The position numbers and the translations under genes were made by a program. DNA of 64,000 bases, taken from the NCBI GenBank assembly GCA_016711505.1, contig JADJSV010000001.1, forward strand, positions 1 to 64,000, given 5' to 3'. Positions 51,201 to 58,155 of this stretch are shown here, in pieces (position 1 is the first letter of the stretch; each line of letters opens with the position of its first letter). The notes under the pieces were generated by a model, which was given only the letters and a program-made list of their open reading frames with translations, was not told where the DNA came from and ran no database searches. The stretch comes from Bacteroidota bacterium. GTDB lineage: Bacteria; Bacteroidota; Bacteroidia; AKYH767-A; 2013-40CM-41-45.

Positions 51201-51379
51201 GCGTCCATACTTAATCCGGAATTAAATAATAGCGGATTCATTGTACCGCCGGAAATGTAATACCCCTGTAGAAATAATTTGAGTTCTAAGGTTGCAGAGT
51301 TAACTGTCTGTATAAAACAGAAAACAAGTGCCAGCAATGCTATGATTGCTTTTTTTGGAGAGAATAGTTCTGAATTCAT
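42248..51379 (-). CDS. Giant multidomain surface protein (dockerin-like, LamG, SprB/PKD-like repeats, T9SS sorting domain)
   Basis: A 3043-residue exported protein. The start at 51379 gives a signal peptide (KKAIIALLALVFCFIQTVNS); an in-frame ATG at 51430 would put 17 residues before it. Residues about 150-215 resemble a dockerin (DVNHDCIINEMDRD, DLNGDGFVEAADL). A LamG-like domain spans about 640-805 (ALDFDGIDDYISLG, GWHHLAMTYDG). About 885-1000 is a choice-of-anchor D-type domain, and 1016-1193 and 1990-2163 are two copies of one module. SprB and PKD-like repeats lie between and after, including five ~85-residue repeats at about 2515-2945. The C-terminus (YPNPTKGNVNITF, GVYIVSV) is a T9SS type A sorting domain. 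It is probably a cell-surface adhesin. No frameshift is seen across 9.1 kb. Confidence 0.85.
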   Translation of the reverse strand: MNSELFSPKKAIIALLALVFCFIQTVNSATLELKLFLQGYYISGGTMNPLLFNSGLSMDATDVDNITVKLIDPMTFAVQETVTGTLKSDGSCIVTVSSLTGSEYYLNICHRNTLQTMSADPVMLSNITVYDFTTTASNSFGGNVIEVESGVYALYTGDVNHDCIINEMDRDIVSDDIVLFLNGYVCTDLNGDGFVEAADLLNIESNILLGVSCQFSGSFPPCPGCVEPSSVLSWPDTYAEICSGDAPLQLSGATPTGGTYSGFGVDANGVFHPMHPASLGLQVLTYTYFNPATQQNETINNSILVVNCPCIETECRDFNDNDLHGWIPDTASPNVSLSISNSGSQLGTNDYYISAFDIDGPSKVETGIDFNGRWCCGEFCYDIKLFEDADNTAVLAAQPVFYIMRGPKGFKYTANNYIRETDGWLRICAPITNCNPMPTSPNGVWTPIAGTNANDWDPVTNHLDAILFEADQFGNAGEIRGFDNVCFNSTGLEVTLDRIGCDTIQAHVISCCGPYTYSWSGGTMINDSTIINLTGGTTYTLTVGNILGESTTTSIIVDEITADAGFDQTTCQINAPLFLQGTTNVIGASIVWTALGQGSISGGQGTTDLMVSGEGCYEFTVTDPLTGCTASDIVCVILESCPAEALDFDGIDDYISLGPNSLIKPEPELTVEIWLHQSDWAAVLDKTIIGNTQGGGYSIEFDPGNMLSSWVFRNGTYGIASFNCSGLSSGWHHLAMTYDGRYNKLFVDGIMVASNDAGGIYPIVYNIDNSTIIGAEASDFDEPEQNTNCVGIYDELRIWDYARDCGELILTKNCELSGAEPGLLAYYKFNQGFDAQSNPLEIKPFDSKTNSLLGDLRNFTLDGPTSNWIAPGAVSIGSSCSGTIDVAEIEIKGNGIIIQDGDVTADVSDHTDFGTVNLTNSVSQTYTIFNTGTSPLNILSLSVSGSDFTISGLTPASPILPGNSATFIITFSPLASGIKTATVHIINDDCDENDYEFAIQGTREDCFTCNSLNTTPSLVINTGYNENTNSALGIGATELNWAITQQPSWSSLTLPASGSTIYYNPFNNPNFFPFPLSQWISIDASGYAGSNLYSDLPFTFDYEFCLCEDDSVTFDLHSLADDSLAIYVNNFSNTLYYQSVTLTGQQAGQQNFLYTIFLEKGSHRLKADLRNAGGPLGIDISGTISGNHLLKHGSCKTSFLFANAGRDTVVCNSNSGIALHGTTNIAGAQIIWTPLNGGLINSGQATSDPTVIGEGCYEFKVIDPITLCEYSDTVCISLSTLSVNVTPPSDVCIGEQGALILTVNGGNANYSYTITPGYTQGTITNNIPFTTPQIYAADDYTIIITDAAGCVTTTTTTVEEINCCCIGSFVQNSGFTDGLTVSGNIGSGGTVSNWSRATNSPQIIVAQGCQDNGYVRMWGNKFSAESIQQTIPAQILEGHKYKLCFCARWNDINTPPTADQFVRFLFRASNGTLLDNSPTTGAIARSVVGTSIDITNTGTWVTYELDEWIADADYTTLTISVTNDSPIDDASEVSWGEIDNICMSLSPCDDFPEVDAGTDQEICAGSCATLASPTYAGTTMSWYKMPERTLISNSNTTTVCPNISTCYMLLVTDASGCSDSDFVCISVYSVLVTATVENVLCSGQSSGRIYGQVLGGLPGFTVVIDPDPNSVNPILSENYSFDNLPAGSYIITGVDGNGCTYTETFVVSEPLPISVTLTPPTDLCFGEQGPIGITASGGTGDYSYIIQPWATPGVLSNGSSITTIATFAAGTYTFTLTDNNGCTSSSNFTITPINCCDSLNPLGKELVVNGDFRNSSASIGSSLSLSCLCSFNSYCIGTNAQSKCGLLLNIADHSNTVSGTSGPYNFLIIDGHDSAPATIWSQNLGTLTGGKTYVFSYWIHPKISQPSPKPSMSLQVRDVLNNTIYTLHSVVSSAIPNQWTQYVGTWTPSTDITSAELFLFQTNFGYSGNDYGIDDISFKGCQPDCPDSILTTSLVMSTGFDHNTNSTYGTNVSDGGWSVVHATPDITAAKPYSAWTIAKHPSWPSALGNGQWISAYNHYRDEYSNPAPDSAYEFEYCFCLCKADTVKFDFNALADDYAEFYLAEDPGTIFGSVSSWSTPEHIQYQKFLPAGQHCIRAAVRNLYSVAMGISIAGTIESDYLLKWGECDGVKPIIAGPIDINVPNDPQVGTATVTNVSCWGVNDGNISVPVYGGTPPYTYTWSNGVTTPTNVGLAPGNYTLTVIDSLGSSASGTYTITEPAALTVTPNVLTNVLCYGGSEGSVELITSGGIGNITFELTYSYIDKARDACSSNSECPRGFFCKYMGAGNPGICTKSLNFANTDDLAAGIFHVIATDSMGCTSVVDSFIITQPDSLQITATSGTIQCFGNSTAVMVTATGGTVPYIGTGSFSQFAGTATYSIIDANGCPGSVEVSLSQPSKVEGSTTATIPGCSGNDGSASVIATGGTGSYSYLWSANAGSQTTATASGLLPGNYSVIITDANGCTGSAFATVGNPTATLLQAPGPISGPSAACRNSSGIVYSVSVVPGATSYVWTLPNGATGSSTTNSITLSFSSNYNGGFISVAGVNICGPGLQVSKNIPVITTYPTQPTIIVGPAIACGPSTATYSTTANNALGFNWTVSGGITILSGQGTNTITVNLPAGFGQGSVQVYSTNCYSNSAVRGMIVTGNPILGAVSGSNYVCANSSSTYSIAVVPGATSYVWSVTGNATLGATTLTSTTSSQVINFGPGWTSGIVTVTGFNYCGSSSKSFTVFSTPTQPGSISGLGAGLCGLTNQLYSIAPVAGATNYQWTVPSGVTINSTNGLSINVNFTPAFTSAAGNICVSALNACGASPQRCYTVTSRPAIPTVTGSDAVCKSNNSVSYSATTTSIATSWNWTVTGGATITPSGSSAIVNYTSATTSSAIVRANANNNCGSGQPGQKNVAVNLGCRNGIENTEAITESAFNVYPNPTKGNVNITFNASENEKFAIKITDMLGNLVSDQQMKSAIGFNSFEVNLDKIAKGVYIVSVRSENLTFETQRLVIE

Positions 51380-51591
51380 GTGCTTGATATTTGTAATATT
51401 AGCTGATGTGTGTCTTGGAATAGACAACATAAATGAAGTCAGAATAAAAGTACTTTTCTCAGTAGTTTATTCTACGGTCGTTTTTTCAAATAAAAGGTCA
51501 AATCGGTAACATTAACGGTAATTGCCGATTTAAGAAAATGTACATGAACCAACAGTGACACGAGGCAGGAAGTTTAAACAGGATGATGATT

Positions 51592-52329
51592 TCAGCGTAA
51601 ACTCATAGCCTCAACAAATTCATCTTTTTTCCTTCGTGAAATTTCAACATTCGAGCCATCACTCATTTGAACAAAATATCCGTCTGTACGACTGAATTGT
51701 TTTACATGTTTTAAATTAATAAGATGTGATTTATGAATTCTGAAAAAGTTAAATTCATTCAATAATGTTTCATACTCTTTAATTCCTTTTGCCGCAGTGT
51801 ACTTTTCATTCAAACTGAAGATATAGGTGTAATTTACGTCAGCTTCAAGTCTGATGATCTCATCAGTTGATAAAAACACCAAGCCGTTTTGAATTGGTAC
51901 AGCCAGCTTATGAACTCTTTCGGATTGAAGATTCTCGACAAGTCCCTTGTACTGGGCCTGATGATTATAGTTTATTTCCTTGATGGCTTTTTTTGTGGAT
52001 TCTATAAGATCCGATGCTTCGACTGGTTTGAGTAAGAAATCGATAGCAGAAAATTTTATTGCCTTTATTGCATAGTGAGAATGAGCAGTAACAAAAATAA
52101 TTTTAAAGTTTACTTCGTCGAACATATTGAGCAGATCGAATGCACTCCTTTCTGATAATTCAATGTCCAAGAAAACTAATTGTGGTGAATTTAACCTGAT
52201 AAGATGATATGCCTCTGCAGTTGATCCGGCTTCATCAATCACCTGGATCATCGGACAATTTTCCCGTAATAGTTTTTTAAGAGAATTCCGGTTTGCTTTT
52301 TCGTCATCGACTATTATTGCTGAAATCAT
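51592..52329 (-). CDS. LytTR-family response regulator
   Basis: A transcription regulator of the LytR/AlgR type, 245 residues. The receiver domain (residues 1-120) has the acidic pocket in IIVDDEKANR, the phosphoacceptor Asp55 in LVFLDIEL, Thr/Lys in FVTAHS and FLLKPVEASDL. The DNA-binding LytTR domain (about 140-245) has IIRLEADVNYTYIFSL and FFRIHKSHLINLKHVKQF. It is the partner of the sensor kinase encoded upstream on the same strand (kinase end to regulator start 38 bases) and would bind direct repeats in its target promoters. A TATATTTG box inside the 3' end of the kinase gene may give it a second promoter. Confidence 0.92.
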   Translation of the reverse strand: MISAIIVDDEKANRNSLKKLLRENCPMIQVIDEAGSTAEAYHLIRLNSPQLVFLDIELSERSAFDLLNMFDEVNFKIIFVTAHSHYAIKAIKFSAIDFLLKPVEASDLIESTKKAIKEINYNHQAQYKGLVENLQSERVHKLAVPIQNGLVFLSTDEIIRLEADVNYTYIFSLNEKYTAAKGIKEYETLLNEFNFFRIHKSHLINLKHVKQFSRTDGYFVQMSDGSNVEISRRKKDEFVEAMSLR

Positions 52330-52351
52330 AAAATTTTCAAAGGTTAACTCT

Positions 52352-52382
52352 CAAATATAATTAAATTTTATGATAATTCAAT
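52352..52382 (-). promoter_or_regulatory. Candidate internal promoter before the LytTR regulator
   Basis: On the minus strand ATTG (52382-52379) is followed after 19 bases by TATATTTG (52359-52352), an exact TAnnTTTG box with near-consensus -33 and spacing. It lies 22 bases before the regulator ATG and overlaps the last codons of the kinase, so it could uncouple regulator from kinase expression. Confidence 0.45.
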
Positions 52383-55265
52383 TTCAACTCTGGTTCCTAT
52401 AGAAGCTTGATTTTTATCTTTTAAATCAATTATTTCGGCTTTAATTCCTTTATTATATGCTTTATTAAATGCTTCAATGCGTTCAAATGTCAAACGGGAC
52501 CCGAATGACGTATGCTTTCCACGATTTTCCGAATTCCAGTTGGCAGAATCAATTCGACCAATTCCGTTGTCTTCGATGGCAATTAATATGTATTGATTTT
52601 TCTTCTGCACATAAATGAATATTTTTCCTTTTCCTGCCAGTTTATCAATTCCATGTTTGATTGCATTTTCAACAAAAGGTTGTAACAATAAAGAAGGAAC
52701 CATGATGTCATCTGTATCGATTTCCGGATCAATAATTATTTCGAATTGGAATCCATCTTCAAATCGTTGCATTTCCAGAAATGCATAACTTCTGAGAGCT
52801 TGCAGTTCTTCTTCTAAAGAAACTTCCTGCACAGAAGAATTGTCTAAAGTATATCTCACTAATTTTGCAAATGACGTCAGATATTTTTCTGCAGAAGCAA
52901 GATCGTTTTCCTGCATATAATTTCGGATGGAATTCATTACATTAAATATGAAATGTGGATTCATCTGAGCCCGCATAGCAGTGAGCTGAAGTGAAGCTTG
53001 TTTCTTCTCATTATCATATTTTTCCTGAAATAATAAAATCCTTCTTTTGTAGAAAATATAAATTGATATCATTAATAGGATAAATATAATAGTCCTGAAC
53101 CAGATCGTTTTCCACCAAGGTGATAGTATAGTGAAGCTTAACACTGCGGGCTGTTTACTCCACAACCCTGAATTGTTCATTGCTTTTACTGATAATGAAT
53201 ATTTACCGGGATCAAGTGAAAGAAATTCAACTTCACGATTTATTGTTGTCCCTACAATTGAATCATGGCCATTAAACAGTATATATTTGTAGGATTGATT
53301 CTTTCTACTTTTAAACATTGGTGATTCGAAGCCAATACTAAAAGTGTTCAATTTGTAGGGAAAGATATATTTATCACTTATTGTTGTATCAGAATTGTTT
53401 ACCTGAAATCTGGTAAATTTTACGATAGGCGAATATTTATTTTCAAAATCTGAATGTGAGGAAAAAAACACAATACCTTTCTTTGAAGCTAGCCAAACTG
53501 TATCGTTTAATATAGCTATGTCATTGATTTCATTGTCCGGAATTCCTTCTTTAATGCCAATATTTTTTATTTCATATGTAAATTTTGAAAAATCTGAGAA
53601 CTCAATAACGCTTATTCCGTTATTTGAAGCGCACCAGATTTTTCCTCTATCTATCGCAATCTTTCGAATTGTATTACTGCACAAACCGTTTGACTCCCCA
53701 ATTGTTTTTAAACTACTGTCTTTCATCATAATCATTAATCCATGACCAACAGTAGCAAAACATAAACTTTCATTAATGGTATCTATATCATCAATCCTGA
53801 AATTGCTTAAACGATCGTTAAATTGATAAAATTTATTATTTTTAATGTCAAACTTGACTACCCCGTCAATACTTCCAATTATTAAATTATTATCAGTATT
53901 GGAAAAAATGCATGTCATTTTTGAATTTAGTTTGCATAACTCCGTTATTGAATCATTTGTTATCTGAAGCAACTTATCGTAGCATCCTGAAAATAATCCA
54001 AACTTATTTCTGGTAAAATTGATAGTTGCATTTTTAGTTCGTGCATACTTTATATAATTGAATTTATTTTTACTTAAATATGTTATGTTATCATTTCCAA
54101 CATATAGGCTTAAATCTTCACGATCAAAATACAAACTTGTTATTGTGGGGCTTTCAAATTTTTTATCAAATACTGTCATTTCAGTAGTATTTATTTTTGC
54201 TAATGCAGCAGGAAAATAACCTGCATAAATATACTTGTCGTCACAAGTTAATGCTTGTGGCGCCTGCATTCTATCGTTCGAAACATAGTTTTTAACTTCG
54301 TGGTTTGGCAGATAGAAAATGCCATCGTTGATTGATGTCACCCAATAACCATTTTCTTTATCCTGCATTATATTGCTGATATAATTTCCATGCAGATATG
54401 ATTTGCTTTTTGAAAGATCAGTAGTGGAATCAAAAAAGTATAAACCATTCTTTGTACATACCCACAAATTCTGAAATAAATCTTCAGTCATGTTAATTAT
54501 TCCGTGAGGAACTTCTCCAACTTTTAAAAATGATTTATTTTTTAACTCAAATATGGTGGTGCCAATTGAAAATAATAACCTGTCATTTTTAAGTCGTACA
54601 GCACAAAGTTTACCGTCAGTCTTGTTTTGAAAGATAAAGCTAGTCGCACCATTTTTTGTCAGATGAAGAAGCCTTGTTGTATATCCTGGTTTTAATCCCG
54701 TTCCAATTGCATCGGCTTTTCTGGAATCAACTCTTTCATCAATTGAAATGAATGGAATATTGTTAATATTATGTGGCTTGATTCTGATGGTGACAATTCC
54801 TTTGGAATTAATAAGGTATTGGCCATATGTACTGCCAATATATATGGTTTCATTTTTATCTACAAAAATTGACAATTGAAAGCTTCCATTTATAAGCCCC
54901 TTAATTCTGTCATTGTAACGGTAAGCATTTATTTTTCCACCTTCATAAAAAAAGACCCGCCCTGAAAATGTAATCATCCAGATCCGTCCTTTAATATCCT
55001 GAAATAATCTGAAAACTACATTGTCATGTAATCCTTCCTTTGTTCCAAACGTTTTAAACTCATAACCATTATATCTGACAACACCTCTGTCTGTCGCAAA
55101 CCACATGTAGCCATCCGAGTCCTGCATGGCTTCATAAATTTGAGAGGTTGGCAAACCATCATTAGTGGTGAAATGCTGAAAATAGGTTTGAGGTCCGAGC
55201 CCGGAACTTTTTACCGTTAAGAAAACAAGAAATATAGTGACTGAAATTAAATTCCTTAAAAACAT
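52368..55265 (-). CDS. Propeller-type sensor histidine kinase (two-component propeller, Y_Y_Y, LytS-like kinase)
   Basis: A 965-residue membrane sensor. After a signal-like start (MFLRNLISVTIFLVFLTVK) the extracytoplasmic part (to about residue 620) consists of repeated short motifs such as GYMWFATDRGVVRYNGYEF, GRIWMITF, LWVCTKNGLYFF and KIWCASNNGISVI, which form a beta-propeller. A Y_Y_Y domain (about 625-705) ends in SLSVKAMNNSGLWSKQ. One membrane helix follows (about 718-742, FRTIIFILLMISIYIFY). The kinase is of the LytS type: phosphoacceptor His in AQMNPHFIFNVMNSIRNY, N-box PFVENAIKHGIDKL and G-box EDNGIGR. Such kinases in Bacteroidota often sense glycans. It is not fused to its regulator; the LytTR gene follows it. 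Confidence 0.93.
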   Translation of the reverse strand: MFLRNLISVTIFLVFLTVKSSGLGPQTYFQHFTTNDGLPTSQIYEAMQDSDGYMWFATDRGVVRYNGYEFKTFGTKEGLHDNVVFRLFQDIKGRIWMITFSGRVFFYEGGKINAYRYNDRIKGLINGSFQLSIFVDKNETIYIGSTYGQYLINSKGIVTIRIKPHNINNIPFISIDERVDSRKADAIGTGLKPGYTTRLLHLTKNGATSFIFQNKTDGKLCAVRLKNDRLLFSIGTTIFELKNKSFLKVGEVPHGIINMTEDLFQNLWVCTKNGLYFFDSTTDLSKSKSYLHGNYISNIMQDKENGYWVTSINDGIFYLPNHEVKNYVSNDRMQAPQALTCDDKYIYAGYFPAALAKINTTEMTVFDKKFESPTITSLYFDREDLSLYVGNDNITYLSKNKFNYIKYARTKNATINFTRNKFGLFSGCYDKLLQITNDSITELCKLNSKMTCIFSNTDNNLIIGSIDGVVKFDIKNNKFYQFNDRLSNFRIDDIDTINESLCFATVGHGLMIMMKDSSLKTIGESNGLCSNTIRKIAIDRGKIWCASNNGISVIEFSDFSKFTYEIKNIGIKEGIPDNEINDIAILNDTVWLASKKGIVFFSSHSDFENKYSPIVKFTRFQVNNSDTTISDKYIFPYKLNTFSIGFESPMFKSRKNQSYKYILFNGHDSIVGTTINREVEFLSLDPGKYSLSVKAMNNSGLWSKQPAVLSFTILSPWWKTIWFRTIIFILLMISIYIFYKRRILLFQEKYDNEKKQASLQLTAMRAQMNPHFIFNVMNSIRNYMQENDLASAEKYLTSFAKLVRYTLDNSSVQEVSLEEELQALRSYAFLEMQRFEDGFQFEIIIDPEIDTDDIMVPSLLLQPFVENAIKHGIDKLAGKGKIFIYVQKKNQYILIAIEDNGIGRIDSANWNSENRGKHTSFGSRLTFERIEAFNKAYNKGIKAEIIDLKDKNQASIGTRVEIELS

Positions 55266-55341
55266 ATATACCTTAAAAATATAAAATCTTTCGTAGGATA
55301 CAAATTAAAGGAGTTTTTCTGCTAAATACTCCTTTAAAAAC

Positions 55342-55373
55342 AAAAAAAAACCACCTGAACTCAGGTGGTTTTT
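55342..55373 (-). terminator. Terminator downstream of the tandem T9SS gene at 55399
   Basis: CCACCTGA (55351-55358) pairs with TCAGGTGG (55361-55368) around a two-base loop, flanked by nine A before and five T after. Read on the minus strand, the hairpin runs into a long T-run, right after the end of the T9SS gene. Confidence 0.8.
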
Positions 55374-55398
55374 CTGCTTTTCATTATTGAATAGTCAA

Positions 55399-57675
55399 TT
55401 AGTCAACAATTACTTTCAGTGATCTCTTTTCAGAATCACTTGTCAGATATCCGAAATAAATTCCTTTCTGATATTCCGATACATTTAATTCGATATGGTT
55501 TTATCCAACTTCTGATTCAAATGCTCTTGTATAAACTACTCTTCCCTGAATATCAAGTAAAGAAAGTGTATATGATTTTTGAACTTCAGAATTGAAGTCA
55601 ATATTTAATAGATCATGAACCGGATTTGGATAAGCACTTAACTCAAGTGATGGTGCTGAAATTTCTTCAGTAACATTATTGCTGATTTCACGTGCGGCTA
55701 CAACAACAATTGTCGTAGGTAATGAAGTAGAGAAACATCCACCTGCATTATATGCTCTCACTGTGTAAACTCCAGCACTTGTTACATTGATCGAACGACT
55801 TGTTGCGCCTGTTGACCACAGATAACCACCTGCTGTTGTTGATGTCAGGGTAACTGAACCACCTGAAACAATTACAGGAGAACCACTCAAAGAGATTGTA
55901 GGTACTGCAGGCGGAGTACATCCGCTTTTGCTGACGATCGCTGCAGTTGATGTTGCTTTACAACCATTGCTTCCCGTAACAGTAACACGATATGCACCTT
56001 GTGTTGAGACAACAATTGATCTTGATGTCTGAGTCGTTGACCATAGATATGCGTTAGCTGTAGTTGAAGTTAATGTCACACTTGGATGAGATGTTGTTAA
56101 TGACAAAGAACCGTTTGCAGAAATTGAAGGTGTTGTAGGGGCAGTTAACATTGTAACTGTATTGTTTGTCGATTGTGCAGAACAATTCGGTCCGCTATAA
56201 GCACGTACCCAATAAGTTCCTGCTGCAGATACATTGATCGTTCGTGTAGTAGCTCCTGTTGACCATAAATAACCATTTGCTGCAGACGATGTAAGGGTTA
56301 AAATTGAACCCGGACAAACGTTTAATGAACTGCTTGCAGTTACAGTTGGAGTCGTTGGACCACTGTTTGCATTTACAGTCGTAACAGCAGAAGTTCCACC
56401 ACAACCACCTGAATTTGTTGTTACAGAATAACTTCCGGAAGCAGATACAGTGATTGATTGTGTCGTAGCACCGTTACTCCATAGATAAGAAGATGCCGAA
56501 CTGGAAGATAAAACTACACTGCCACCTGCACAAAATGATGTTGAGCCATTGGCTGAAACTGTTGGAGTAGAGCCGGAGGTTGTAATTGAAACTATTGCAG
56601 GAGTTGATGTTGCATTTGTTCCACTTGAATTAGTTACACGTACTGTATATGATCCCGGACTTGTTACTGTTATTGAACGTGTTGTTTGTCCACCGGGACT
56701 CCATAAATATTGTGAACCGCTATTAGCTGTTAATACAACAGATCCTCCTGAACAAAAACTTAATGGACCACTTGCGCTGATTGTAGCAGTAGCAGTCGTT
56801 GTTTTTGGCATATAAGTGTAGTGGAACCATGCGTAACCCTGTAAATTGATATACTGTTTCCATGATCCGGTTTCAGCTGTATAATGTGCGCTATAAGTTT
56901 GATATGCTTTTGTAAAAGGATTTGATTGTAGCCATGGGCCCATAAATGAAGATTCACTACTAAATAAAGGAATGATTTTAACAGATGTATTCATACTGGC
57001 AACCATTTGAAGTCTGCCTCGTGAATATGAAAACAGATCAGCATCAGTTGGACGGTAAGCATGAAGCAAAATCCGGTCTGCTCTTGTAGTTAGTTGTTGC
57101 ATTTGACCTTGTGCCGGCCATCCAAGATAGATTTCTGATGTTAAACCATATTGAGCTGTCAATACATCAATCTTTTTGAATTCGATCCATGCAAATCTCC
57201 ACGCCCCTGCTGAATCGCAACTGTACCCATTTGGAGAAAGATATCTGCTGCAGTACAATGCAGATATGCTTGACTGATTCCAGAATTCGAATTCGTAATT
57301 GAATACATCAAATCTCTCATTTGCTGAGGTTCTGCCATTGTTATAAGGAACAATGTAATTTGAGAAGAACGAAGCGATCTCTCCTGATGCACCCATTTGA
57401 GTAATTCCATAATTGGCACGTGCTCTGCTTAAAAAAGCTGCAACATTATTCTTAACAGTTGTACTGGTCCAGTTTAATGAACCTAAGTCATAAAAAATAA
57501 TGTAGTTGTAACCATTTCCCTGTGCATAGTCAAGAATGGCGTTTTCCTGGGTGGTATTTCCCAACCAGCTATTAATGCCTTTCAAATAGAAAGCGCGTAC
57601 ATTACTTGATTGACCATACGAAGTCAAGCAAATCAGGAATAATCCTGCCAACAATTTCATTACCTTTTGGTTCAT
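55399..57675 (-). CDS. T9SS protein: unknown ~300-residue domain plus five Ig-like repeats, with an in-frame TAA
   Basis: A 758-residue exported protein (signal peptide at about 1-21, ending CLTSYGQ). Residues about 25-295 form an unrecognised domain with RAFYLKGINSWLGNTTQE, YNYIIFYDLGSLNW, FNYEFEFWN, SEIYLGWPAQ, RILLHAYR and SSESSFMGPWL; the Glu in EFEFW and the alternation suggest a TIM-barrel-like enzyme. Residues about 298-665 hold five Ig-like repeats of ~75 residues, each with YLWS and SITV/VS motifs. The T9SS sorting domain follows (YPNPVHDLLNIDF). A single TAA at 55501-55503 interrupts the sorting domain after EVG; the same frame continues NHIELNVSEYQKGIYF to the real stop at 55399, with Lys or Glu the likely original codon. 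It is a paralogue of the next gene. Confidence 0.8.
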
Positions 57676-58088
57676 CTTTTATACTTTAGTTAATTTATTA
57701 TACAACACTTCTCTTTTCTCGATTTAACATTTGCAATTTGTCCAAAACAGCTCCAACCCATTAAAAGGTTCCCCCTGAAATAAACTTCTTGATTTAACTG
57801 TTTGTGACCTGAAATATCTTGTCCGGATTTAATGCCGGTTTGATTACTTCTTTCCCCTCAAACTTTTCGTAGGCGAAGATATATGTAAAAGTCCTTCGTG
57901 ATACGTCTATAATCCTTTAAGTTGCAAAAAAATCCAAAAATACTTCATATTCACGCCAAATTCGAGGTTTTTGAAGGTGAATCCCTCTTCATCTTTGAAA
58001 ATCCAAGATACTTTGTAGGGTACATGAAGTTTTTCTAAAACTTTAACATTTAAAGTTTTCAACAATCTAGACCGTTTATGAACAAAAT
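57676..58088. other. Upstream region of the T9SS gene at 55399, no gene
   Basis: Just over 400 bases hold no gene. An AT-rich perfect inverted repeat (AAAACTTTAA, CAT, TTAAAGTTTT) lies at 58037-58059. The rest is ordinary low-GC sequence, probably carrying the promoter of the minus-strand gene at 57675. No clear TAnnTTTG box is seen. No tRNA or repeat family was identified. Confidence 0.4.
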
Positions 58089-58090
58089 CA

Positions 58091-58115
58091 AAATCCCGGT
58101 CATAAACCGGGATTT
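58091..58115 (-). terminator. Terminator downstream of the T9SS gene at 58156
   Basis: AAATCCCGGT (58091-58100) pairs with ACCGGGATTT (58106-58115) around a 5-base loop. On the minus strand it follows the T9SS stop at 58156 and is continued by TTTTG-rich sequence. Confidence 0.8.
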
Positions 58116-58155
58116 TTCTTTGTTAAGGCATACTTTTTTGTGTGTTTTAAGGTTG

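Noticed and set aside
42248..51379. Many short open frames on the plus strand and in other minus frames across the giant gene
   Set aside because: They are shadows of a single uninterrupted 9.1-kb frame with continuous domain sequence.
51380..51430. Upstream ATG for the giant protein
   Set aside because: The added 17 residues precede a normal signal peptide, so the ATG at 51379 fits better.
9596..55503. UAA recoded as a sense codon
   Set aside because: TAA ends many genes here at expected family lengths (rny, pseB, pseI-adjacent genes), so three isolated TAA codons are better explained by substitutions or errors.
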